Part shown: in pieces, positions 36,801 to 46,249 of the stretch
Position numbering within the stretch: the first letter of the stretch is position 1
Layout of the letters: each line of letters starts with the position of its first letter
Assembly: GCA_021464415.1 (NCBI GenBank)
Contig: CM038468.1
Span: 42,657,001 to 42,721,000, forward strand
Direction: 5' to 3'
Source of the DNA: Lonicera japonica
Lineage: Eukaryota > Streptophyta > Magnoliopsida > Dipsacales > Caprifoliaceae
Length of the DNA stretch: 64,000 nt
Notes under the pieces: model-generated
The model's input: only the letters and a program-made list of their open reading frames with translations
The model's database searches: none
What the model was told of the DNA's origin: nothing
Translations under genes and position numbers: made by a program

Positions 36801-38669
36801 TAAGAAAGACAAATGTTCATTTTTCTAAATGCATATAAAAAGCTAGAAGAAGTACGACTAAAGGTAAGAAACTACTGTTTCAACTTATAACAGAATCAGA
36901 CTACCGCTAACAAATTGCTCAAAACGATATACAAGAACAAGAGATCTCAACCATACAAATTGATATTTAAACGCAATCATATTAAGTGATTAGGATGAAC
37001 AACTGACCATGCAATAAAGAAGATCTTGCTCTTTTGGCAGTTCTCGGAAGTCACAAAATCAAAGTCATAGACTGCATATCGACAATCATTCTCAGGCAGA
37101 GATGCAGTGAAGTCATCATAACTCTCCGCTGGACCTCCAGTCTTCTCGACCACCACCTCTTTTTTCTTCTCGTCAATCTTGAAAATCACATATCGGTGTA
37201 CCTTCTTCCTCTGCAATTCCAGATACGTGCTTTTGCTGTGATCAGCAACACCCATTCCAGATGATGCATTTGTCTGTAATTAAAAAGCAAATTTCAAAGG
37301 CTTGCACTGGATAAAGCCACGCATATGTAATAGATCTCCAATAATGATGGCACACTACACGCAAATTTCAAATGCTATATCAAATGATAAAGTTGAAATG
37401 ACAACTCTTTGCACTTTCCCTATTTAGTATTTACAATGTTCATGCTCATATCATAGGGTCTTTGGAGGAATATGCGAGATATAAAAAAGTAAACGTGTAT
37501 AAAGCTTCCTTAAACAAAATTGAAAATGAAAGTAGAATGGGCAAGAAAACTGATGCATTTATGCATATTCCTTGCTTTTCCCTCAAATCTTTGAAAAGAA
37601 AGATCCAGATAAAAAGAATAAAAGCACAAACAGAAAACCCTCAAACAAATCCACTACAAAATGAAGCAAGCATTCTCTATTCAAAAAGCTACCACCATGT
37701 CATACAACTCATGATCAATTAACAAATAACTATACCCTAACTCTTAAGCCCTTAAACAAGTTCAATGCAATGAACTATAAAAGCAGTATACAACACAAAT
37801 AGATGCCCTAGGAAAAGTAATAGATCTGTTCCAAAGGGACCCGAATTTGAAAAGGGGATGAAAAAAAAGAAAGAAATGAAAAGAAACAGAATTTGGAACT
37901 AAAATTCACCCTGTGCAGTAGAATGAACAAAACATCAAATAATTAAAAATTGTCATTTTCTTAGTTCTTAAAAATCCTGGAGCCAAAAAAAAAGAAAAAG
38001 AAAGGAGGATCATCAAAATCTTCCTTAATTTACAAACAACCACCAGCATGCAGTAATAATTTCCAATCAGACACTCATAATGGAAAAGTTAAAGACTGGA
38101 AAACTCTAAGATTATAACAAAAGCAAACTGAAAAGCCTTAGGTATCACTTCCGTACAAGTAATGCAAATCTAACCAAAATTCAAGAACCCTGAAATTAGT
38201 CCATACACCAAACATATACAACAAAATAAAAAAGAAAAATATAGGATCTGGTTCCTCTCCTCGAACATTATTTAATGCAGTCCATTATTTTATTTTTAAA
38301 GAATACGATCCTTCGAGACAGAAATTTTTGGTGTAACAAAAACAAATAACTAGTAAACAAACATAACTTCAGACAGACAAAGTATAATCTGAAACAAATA
38401 CTGTAACAGATAGTATGAGATAATGTGCATTGTGAGGCAGTATCTCTCCGGGGGAGACAATTCTTTAAAACTTTCATGTGGACAGGATCCTAAAAGCTTA
38501 AAGCATACAAATTACAAAGCAAAATTGACAAACAAGGAAGATTGATATGCATGCAGTGAGTAAGAAGCTCGGATCTTAAACAGAGAAATCTGAAAGGTAA
38601 ATTACAAATTTACAACTGATTGAAACAAGGAGTAGCTGAAAATCTTACCCCTCCACCTCTGAAAGACAT
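33811..38669 (-). CDS. ADF6: actin-depolymerizing factor, ADF6 type, three exons, complete
   Basis: Coding exons on the minus strand: 38669-38649 (MSFRGGG), 37273-37008 and 33961-33811, total 145 aa. All junctions are GT-AG and in phase; the second junction splits the Trp codon of FFIAW. The protein is a single ADF/cofilin domain: [74 protein letters not shown], then [20 protein letters not shown] (actin-binding long helix) and [20 protein letters not shown]. ADFs bind and sever ADP-actin filaments in cytosol and nucleus. The extra N-terminal MSFRGG segment coded by its own exon, and the overall length, point to the ADF6 subclass. The Lys/Arg-rich segment around residues 29-47 resembles the nuclear-localisation region of plant ADFs. 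Introns are 1375 and 3046 bp, the latter filled with mobile elements. No defect is seen. Confidence 0.95.
34069..34390. mobile_element. Tourist-like MITE in ADF6 intron 2 (322 bp), TAA target duplication
   Basis: Left end GGGGGTGCTTTTATTTTTAC and right end mirrored (aaaaaaaacgcaccc), with acctttgaatgc and caatcaaaggt as the next inner match. TAA flanks it at 34066-34068 and 34391-34393. The interior repeats words such as aatgcttaatg and agcattcag in both orientations. Confidence 0.8.
34394..35350. repeat. diverged tandem duplication in ADF6 intron 2
   Basis: Blocks recur in the same order: actggttttcaattccatga (34396) and actggtttcagttccatgag (35018); attcccattttacc (34717) and atacccattttacccc (about 35111); gcaagtctaatacttc (34801) and ggcaagtctaatacttt (35159); gcatgttgtgtgcaca and gcatgttgtgcaca, each just before a (TA)n run; aagctattg and aagctactg. 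One copy has extra DNA, so the repeat is uneven. Confidence 0.7.
35643..35845. mobile_element. Stowaway-like MITE in ADF6 intron 2 (about 203 bp)
   Basis: Starts CTCCCTCTGTCTCGAAT and ends with the mirrored GGATACGGAGGGAG followed by TA, the signature terminus of Tc1/mariner-type Stowaway MITEs. The left TA appears mutated to CA. Inner words such as gatagtcc and gatgaaattagtg are typical of this group. Confidence 0.7.
36237..36389 (+). mobile_element. SINE (about 153 bp) in ADF6 intron 2 with 16-bp target-site duplication
   Basis: A tRNA-derived SINE with pol III A box TGGCCCAGTGG (36252-36262), B box GGTTCGACTCA (36295-36305) and a 3' A-run (36376-36390). It is bounded by the direct repeat agctcatgagtgacaa at 36221-36236 and 36390-36405, identical on both sides. 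This indicates insertion by target-primed reverse transcription and relatively little decay since. It lies in sense opposite to ADF6. Confidence 0.9.
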
Positions 38670-39239
38670 GGCTGACTGGATCAAGAGATTCTAGAGAGAG
38701 AAATGAGTAAAAAATGAGGTAATGGTGCGAAAGAATAGTAGTAGAAGTAGAGAGAGAAAGGAGGAAAAAAGGATGAGAGCCACCGAAGAGAAAATCAAAT
38801 TGAAATTAAGAATTTCTTGAAAGATAAATGTAGGAGAGATTCGTGTTGTGAGGGAGAAGAAAAGAGGAGAAAAAAGAGTCACGTCGTGTCCATTCTTTTT
38901 CTGAAAGTGACTTTTGCCACTTTTTAGTACCACGTCCACGACCCGGTTTTATCACATGGGTTTATGCCTGACCTGACTCTCTGAACTCGCCCGGCACTTT
39001 TGGTGCCACAAATTTCTTACACGTGAAAATTTAATTTGAATGCAACCGGTTATAATGGCCGGTGTTATTGCCGCACCACATTTGGTTATTTTCAATAATA
39101 TTCTCATTAACTTATTTTTATTTATTTTTAATTTTACAAATTTTTACACCATTCTTATCTTCTAATACTAGTAATTAATGATAAATTTTTTTTCATTAAT
39201 TAATTAACTAATAATTATAACATCAAATTATTTTCTCTC
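38670..39239. other. 5' leader and upstream region of ADF6
   Basis: On the minus strand the leader (about 38670-38890) is rich in CT, with tctctctct runs just before the ATG. Further upstream it is AT-rich with no gene. The divergent CT-rich sequence starting at 39240 may be another transcript leader. Confidence 0.5.
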
Positions 39240-39494
39240 TCAAAATTCAAGCCCTAAAACTATCATTCTCGTGCTCCACGTCTTGCTCTCCCTATTCGTC
39301 TCACCCTCTCCGTCTTGCTCTTCGGTCGTTTTTCGTCTCTCTTTCCATCTCATACCCTCCTCTGTCCGATAGACTCTCTCCCTTTCCTCTCCGGCGCAAG
39401 TTCTCGCCTCTCTGACCCTAGCTCCTTCGCTCTCTTCTCTGACACAAGCTATTCCAAAGGTACCTCCACTCTCCTCCCAACTTTTCCTTTTGGG
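39240..39494 (+). other. CT-rich, leader-like segment of an unidentified transcript
   Basis: Strongly CT-rich on the plus strand (cgtctctctttccatctc, ccctttcctctccggcgcaa), like plant 5' untranslated regions, with a possible donor at attccaaag/gtacct (39449-39464). No start codon with a recognisable protein follows. A solo LTR interrupts it at 39500. The minus-strand 89-codon frame here only mirrors the CT bias. Confidence 0.35.
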
Positions 39495-39499
39495 GATTT

Positions 39500-41055
39500 T
39501 GTTGGCCAAAAAACAACCCTAGAGGGGGGGTGAATAAAGTTTTAAAAACTTAATGCGGAATTAAAACGTCTTTTAAAATATTTAAGCAAAGCAACTTAGC
39601 TAAGCAACAATATCAAAGAAATAATAAATTTCAAGTAATCAATCTCAAGACAAGCAAATAAACAATCTCAAAATATAAGCAATAATATAGTAATAAAAAG
39701 AGAGCTTGAATTTAGAGAGATTAAACCAATTTGAAGCTCAACACTTTTTGTCCTCACGATTCGGTTTCCTAAACCATACGTCCGCGCTCGGTTAGTTTCT
39801 CGAGAATTTTCACTATTCAATCTTCTTCGGGTGAAGATCAAACCTTAATACAAATATTGTTATGCACACAACACTCACAATGTAGTTTACACACTACACT
39901 TCTCACAAGATATGCACTCTTACTCTACAAAGGGACAAACTCTTTTTTGAAATGAAGAATGAATTATTTGTGGTGATACACACCAATACAATAACTCACA
40001 AGTGTATTTAAAAATTACAAATGAAACTTACACTAGAGTTATCAAGATTAATCAAAAATATATAACTCAAAAGATGAAAGATTGATCAAAATGTGTTCTT
40101 GAATCTTTGTATATTTGAATATATGAATAATAGAGTATTAGAATGATTCAAGGTATATTAAAACATGTCTAGGACCTCATATATATAGCTTGCAAAACCA
40201 TATGGCCGTTAGAGATTATTAAGAAAGGTTTTGGGCCAAAGGTATACATTTTCAAACTTCCCAACAGTTAGTTTTGACAAAAAATTCAAATTTTTTTTGA
40301 TAATTTCTCCCAATTTGACCGTTGGATCATGCTCAAATTTTAGTCAAAAGTTCTAAGAGATGTTGTCTAACTACTGTAAAATTTCAAAATGATCGGAGTC
40401 CGGAAAGGCCTCAATCTTACAGTTAGATCAAAACTGTGCGAAAATTGAGCGAATTTTAAATATAAAATAAAAATATTTTTTTAATTTAATAATTTAGTTC
40501 CAAATACAATTCTAATAATTTGTGAACCTCTGAGATATGTTTCTAAGATATCTATTTTTATTATAGCTTAAAATATAATCATTTAAAATTAATATGAATT
40601 TATTTTGAAACTTAGTCTTTGTAAAATGATGTTTTTCAAATAAATTCAATTTCAAGCTTGTTTGAATCAATCTTTTAAAAGATGCATAAGTACGTTTGAG
40701 CTAAAAGAATTTGATCAATAAAGTAACTTTACATAAATCTTAAGCACTCACTCAATTACTGAATTAAGGAGTTTTCGAATGCTTTGATTTGTTTCTTCGG
40801 ATTGATCTTCATTTGAAACTTTTTCCTTGAAACTTTTTATATAGTCTTTTAATTCTTTGTGCTTCATGACTTGCATTGAGAGATTTGATCTTCCTTATCT
40901 TGTCCAATGATCGAATAGTGAAAGATTGATCCTTATCATGTTTTTCTTGAATTTTTCAAGTGAATGAACTATATACTTATATCAAAAAACATGTTAAATT
41001 ACACATGATTGATTTATTGTTATTATCAAAATAAGATTAAGACCTTAGGTCAACA
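39500..41055. mobile_element. solo LTR (1556 bp), near-matching 5-bp target-site duplication
   Basis: Begins TGTTGGCC and ends GGTCAACA (inverted, TG...CA). The 5-bp flanks are gattt (39495-39499) and aattt (41056-41060), four of five identical. The start contains accctagagggggggtgaat, a motif I recall near the start of plant LTR-type repeats. No coding domains, primer site or second LTR are present. The internal sequence is AT-rich and non-coding. Confidence 0.65.
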
Positions 41056-41060
41056 AATTT

Positions 41061-41840
41061 CTTTCAGAATTTAGTGTTTTTTTCCTTCTACATTTGGTTT
41101 ATCTACATTGTGTTTATTTTGCTACAATTTTATATTTTACATTTTGTGATCGATTTTAGAATAATATGCACTTATCCCTTTTACAAGGGGCATATAAAAG
41201 TTATCGATCTTTTGGCTTAGACATATATTGTCTTTCTTTATTAATCTTTCAAACCGAATTGTATAATAGAAGTTATACAAATATAGGACACTACTTCACT
41301 TTACTATCAAGAATTCAACATGAATCCTTAGTTAAATCTAATTATGAATTGGAAAAAAGAGATATTTTTTTAGTGAGAGTGCAAAGGTGTAATGATACCC
41401 CCTCAATTCTATTCGGAAAAGGGTATACAAAGGTATCCCACTTCAATTCAAACATCTTTCAACCCATTCAGTTAAGCAAAGAGGAAAAAAGGTATACAAT
41501 GGTATTAGTAACCACTCTAGTTGTTTGTTGAGTTAGAAAAATGCGATTGTGAAGTGTGAAGGTGTAATGATACTCCCTCCCTGCCTCATTCCCTCTCTCT
41601 CTCTCTTTCGAAATGGGTAAATATGATATCACTTATAAATAGACAAAAATTATAAACCACCAACCAACCAATTGTACTTATCCTCTCTATACATCAACCA
41701 CTTGAAATTGCTATTTGGGAATTTTTTTTTTTTTTTAATATACCAATGATTTTTTTATTTTAATAATTTTGTTGCACATGGATATTAGTATTAAATAGTT
41801 TTTTGGTGTATTAAAAAAATGGATTGTTCTATATTAAAGT
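41061..41840. other. AT-rich stretch with one unexplained open frame
   Basis: A 121-codon plus-strand frame occupies 41166-41531. It has no recognisable motif and biased composition. The word aggtgtaatgata occurs twice (about 41386 and 41560). No gene is claimed. Confidence 0.4.
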
Positions 41841-42031
41841 CTAATTTTGAAAATATGTTTAAGATTGTATTCAATTTTTTTTCCATTCTTCAGATATTTC
41901 TTTCACCTCAAATTCGAGAGTAGACAAAGGAAGGGTCTAATTTTGAAAATATGTTTAAGATTGTATTCCAATTTTTTCCATTCTTTGGATATTTCTTTCA
42001 CCTCAAATTCGAGAGTAGACAAAGGAAGGGT
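41841..42031. repeat. tandem duplication, 96-bp unit, two copies
   Basis: Copy one starts at 41841 and copy two at 41937. Both run from ctaattttgaaaatatgttt to acaaaggaagggt with only a few differences, so the duplication is recent. Confidence 0.9.
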
Positions 42032-42593
42032 GCATCTTACGATTCTAACCATACAATTTGTCTAAAAATTTGATATACTAATTTAAACTGATAAGCCAAG
42101 TGACCAGCTACCAAGATGTCGAACCACTAATTTGTTGGGAACCCCCTTAAACCTCGATTTTTTCTAGGACGGATACGGTTATCTCCTGTAAAGCTTATTT
42201 GGTATTTTTTAGGATTGAGTGTTAGATATAATACTGCTTTAAGAAGTTGTATTTTATATTTTGATAATAATCATAATTACTTCAGCAATAATATTACCCA
42301 TACATATATATGATGTTAATCCTCTCTAAGAAAAAAAACCATTTACAGAGTCGACAAACTGCTTGTGGTACCCTTTGATTGACCCAGTGGTATTTCTTAC
42401 CATATATTTTTTCTTTTTCTTATCTATATATCCCCCCAATCCCCTTTTTATATTGCTGAAGCCGACTGGTCCCTTTGCACATGCCGCAAGCCTTACCCTA
42501 ACCAATCCTGCACATGAACCCATCTTTTTTTCTTTACTTTTCTTTAAACAACTTTATTTCAGTCTAGTAATTTTCACTCCACTTTCTCTTCAT

Positions 42594-42633
<40 letters not shown>

Positions 42634-42775
42634 TATTAACCTACTTTCTGGTTATATTTTTTGATGAAATTTGGTGGAGATGATATTATGGATAATTTCA
42701 AACATATATTTTATTCAAACTGGATACAACTATGAGGTATTAATTACCTTATGCTTTAATTAATATTTTTAGGCA
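42032..42775. other. intergenic DNA with (TTA)n(TA)n microsatellite
   Basis: A compound microsatellite of TTA and TA units spans about 42593-42636. Otherwise AT-rich; the 106-codon frame crossing it (42363-42683) is an artefact of low complexity. Confidence 0.5.
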
Positions 42776-44935
42776 TGACAAGGAAAAGACCAATGACAGC
42801 GTCCGAGAAGCAAAGAAAATCAAAGAAACATTGTGCTACAGTATGGAAAAACAAAGAAGTCGGTGACACCAACACCACCTAAAATCAAAAATGACCCCCC
42901 CCCCTCAAAATGAACCACAGTGTGAAGGTAATAGTGATCCTCTCTCAACCTAAAATGATCCCTAAAATGAAAAGAATACATCTCATTCAGTGGCTCGAAA
43001 GAATCCGCAAATTGAAGGTCCTAGCGATAGTTATAAAGGTCCTAATGGAGGGCTTATTGACAAAAGTGTACTTACATCCTTCAATGATCATATAGCATAT
43101 GCAATATGGAATCAAACCAAGGTATTTAATCATTGTATTTCTTACTTCTACAAATATGCATATGCAATATATAATTGTGGCTAACATCATTGGGTTATTT
43201 AATATAAGACAAAGATAGAAAACTAAGCACTATATGCCATTTGCAAAAATTGCGGGAACGGGACTTATCAAGAAAGGTTGAAGGGGTTCAAAACCGAGTT
43301 AAACCAAGTGGCTTAACACCATTGATAGAGCACAACTATTGGTACATTGACTATGTCACCGTCCAAGCCTTCGTTGAATGATGGAAACCGAAAACAAATA
43401 CATTTCATCTACCTTTTGGTGAGATGACAATTACTCTAGACGACGTGAGACAAATTTTAGGTCTTCCGGTAGAGGGTGAATGTTTTACTTTCAAGAAGGG
43501 TGGAATAGCATTGGCTTCCGAGTTGTTAGGCATTAGTGAGGTTAATATGATTGAGAAAACAAAAGACACATACCATAGAATGCACGGGTCGCGCTACCAT
43601 AGAATCAACTTCCAAGAAGTTGGATAAGTGTGCAAGGGGCTATATTTTGTTCTTGCTATGGTGTGCTATTCTCCCTGATAAGACAAAGAGAAAGATTTTC
43701 TTATACTATTTGGCTTGTTTGAGAGATTTAACCAAGGTTAGTCATATATGATGAGGTATGGCGATACTTGCACACCTATATCGTTAATTAGGACAAGCGT
43801 CCAAATATGGGGTAAGATGGATTTCTAGATGCCAAACTCTTCTTGTGGTACACCTCTCGTCTTCAACTTTTTTTATTATTTCTATTATTATTATTATTAA
43901 TTATGTTGGTGAACTTGAAATAATACAGGGTTGGATTTACGAGCACTTTTATAATTGTGTACACGTGAATCCTAATATAGAGTATACAGAGACACAACCA
44001 CTGATGTATAAGTGAAAATCCTAAGCAATTGCAAAAGTTGATGCTGCTATAACCCTTATCACCTTAAGGGAGAGACTTGACGATTTGACTGAGATAGACG
44101 TAAGTAGTAGGTAGTAATTTTTGAAATTTTGTAATTTTAATTTTTAAAATTACTAGTTAATTTTCGGTCATTTTTTTAACAGGTGTGTTAGGATCATTAT
44201 AAGGAGTATAGAGCTACATGCCCATTCCTAGAAATTTCATACTTCTGTGGCTTACTTGTTTGTTTTGATGTTGATGAGCCTTACTATCCTGACCGCATTC
44301 TTAGACAATTAGGGCGAATACAAACAATTCCCATGATGTCGATTGTTAAGCCCTCAAAGTCGACTAAAGGAAAAAAACTCAATCTTTCAATGTGGTATAT
44401 GTAAATCGCCATCAACAAAAGAATTGGAGTAATAACATTCTCAATCCAACACAACACTCTATACCAGTGATGTATTCTTGGGAATGTAAGAATAATTACA
44501 TGGAGCGATTTTTAAAAGTCACTCATCCTTATGTACAAGTCCTAACCTTAAGAAAAACACCGCGAAAGGCACGTGTGAGACAATATATTGTAAATGATAA
44601 ATTGGTAAACATTTTAATCATATTTTCATTCGATGTTTAATAAAATTATATAGTATAGGTACTCCAGCTACTAAGTTGCAAAGGCTAAATTATTTATGTA
44701 GTAAGCTGAAGTTTATAAGGTAATATCAATGCTATGTGAAACGCTCCATGGTGACGAGGCGGAGGATATCTCCATTGTTGCATGTAATGCCTATGACATA
44801 CTTTTGAATGCAAGGAAGGTAATGGCACTAGAGAAAGCCCAAAAGCATGATCCTAATGCGACTCCATTGAGCACCACAAGACCTCTAACAAAAGAGAAAG
44901 GGAACACATTTACGACTAAAAGAAGAAAGAATTAG
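42776..44935 (+). pseudogene. plant mobile domain (PMD, MAIN/MAIL-like) gene, decayed
   Basis: Translated pieces in order match the PMD family (aminotransferase-like mobile domain): MTRKRPMTASEKQRKSKK; GLIDKSVLTSFNDHIAYAIW; LIEHNYWYIDYVTVQAFVE; then WKPKTNTFHLPFGEMTITL and DDVRQILGLPVEGECFTF; RGYILFLLWCAILPD; YYLACLRDLTKV; WIYEHFYNCVHVNPNIEYTE; CPFLEISYFCGLLVCFDVDE and YYPDRILRQLGRIQTIP; YMERFLKVTHPYVQV. It is interrupted by a TGA after FVE (near 43380), by further stops and by frameshifts, and at least one GT-AG intron seems likely after NQTK (about 43121). PMD proteins occur in transposons and as domesticated genes that silence transposons. The nearby MULE suggests a transposon origin here. 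Not functional. Confidence 0.8.
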
Positions 44936-45316
44936 CTTTTTGGATTTTGAGATATTATCTACTTGTATTTGAACTTTGTGAACTTGTTTAATTTTTGCTA
45001 ATTGTTAAACTTAACTATGTAGTTTTTTGGTTGATGGATATTATCTATTTGCTAATTGTTAGTTTAGGTTGATGGCTACCATCTTTTTGGTTTGGTTGAT
45101 GGATATCGGTTGGATATTATGTACTTGTTTTAGTTATATATCACAGGGAGTTGGATATTATATACTTGTTTTTTGTTATATATCACAAAACAATTGTTGG
45201 ATATTATGTACTTATTTTTTGCTATATTTCATAAGGCGTTCACTTATTAGTCATATATCACAAGGCGTTCACCTATTAGTTTTTGGTAATTTTTTAATTA
45301 CATATCACCTTTAACA
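44936..45316. repeat. short irregular repeats (ggatattatgtacttgtttt)
   Basis: The phrases ttggatattatgtacttg and tatatatcaca recur three to four times with variable spacing between about 45050 and 45300. No gene. Confidence 0.6.
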
Positions 45317-46000
45317 ACCAAGTATTTTGGATAATTCGGATCCCTATGACCTAAGTTCATCAAACTCTTCGGTCTCTTAGGACCAAAGTATTCCGGTTTG
45401 TATTTTAGCTCTTGGGACCTTACATCGGCCTTTAATAATCGAGTATTTTAAATAATTTCAGCTCTATATGATTGAAGTTCATCAAATTTCTCGGTTTTCT
45501 AGGACCGAGGTATTTCGGTTCATATTTTAACTCTCGGTACCTTACATCGACCTCTAATAACTGAGTATTTTAGATAATTTCGGCTCCCTATGATTGAAGT
45601 TTATTAAACTCCTCGGTCTCCTAGGACCAAGGTATTTTGGTTCACATTTTAGCTCTCGGCACCTTATATTGGCCTCTAGCAACCGAGTATTTTGGATAAT
45701 GTCGGCTCCCTATGACCAAAGTTCATCAAATACATTGGTCCCTTACAAACGAGGTATTCCGATTCAAATTTTATCTCTCGGGACCTTACATCGGCCTCTA
45801 ATAACTGAGTATTGAGATTAATTTTGGTTCATTATGACCAGTGTTAATCCACTTTCTCGATCGTTTACAACTGAGGTATTCTGAACTATATTTTTAGCTC
45901 TTGGGACCTTACATCGGTCTTTAACAATCGAGTATTTTAAAAGTTTTTGATTCTCGAGGACCGAAGTTCATCAAATTGCTCAGTCTCCTAAGACCGAAAT
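45317..46000. repeat. tandem array, about 122-bp unit, five and a half copies
   Basis: Copies start at about 45320, 45440, 45563, 45686, 45808 and 45930. Each begins gagtatttt, then has tatgacc, aagttcatcaaa, a small palindrome of the type tcggtctcctaggaccgag, gtattt, tttagctct, gggaccttacatcggcctct and aataa. The array sits next to the 3' end of the MULE transposase relic, and its CCGAG palindromes recall the arrays in the MULE terminal repeats at 49300 and 9850. It may be a subterminal array of that element. Confidence 0.85.
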
Positions 46001-46249
46001 TGTCTGAAATATAATCAAATTACCCAAAGAAATTGAATTTAATCAAATTGCTCAAAGAATCAAATTTAATCAAATTACTAAAAGTTGTTGTCATATTTTA
46101 CATCGTTCGAACTTTGTGAACATCAAATAACCACATGTAATGACAAACACTTTATATGAGACATATTTTACATATTCCCATAAAAAAAAGAACAAAAAAA
46201 CTTCATAATAAACTTACCAATCACTCAATTAATCAAGAGCGATTGGTGC

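Noticed and set aside
39240..39509. 89-codon Glu/Arg-rich minus-strand frame
   Set aside because: It is the complement of a CT-rich tract; the composition explains the open frame.
41100..41530. Possible organellar DNA insertion
   Set aside because: The sequence looks odd, but I could not match it to any plastid or mitochondrial gene.
42100..42775. Search for the left terminal repeat of the MULE
   Set aside because: No GGTGGT...ACCCCCA-type terminus is visible here; the element's left end could not be placed.
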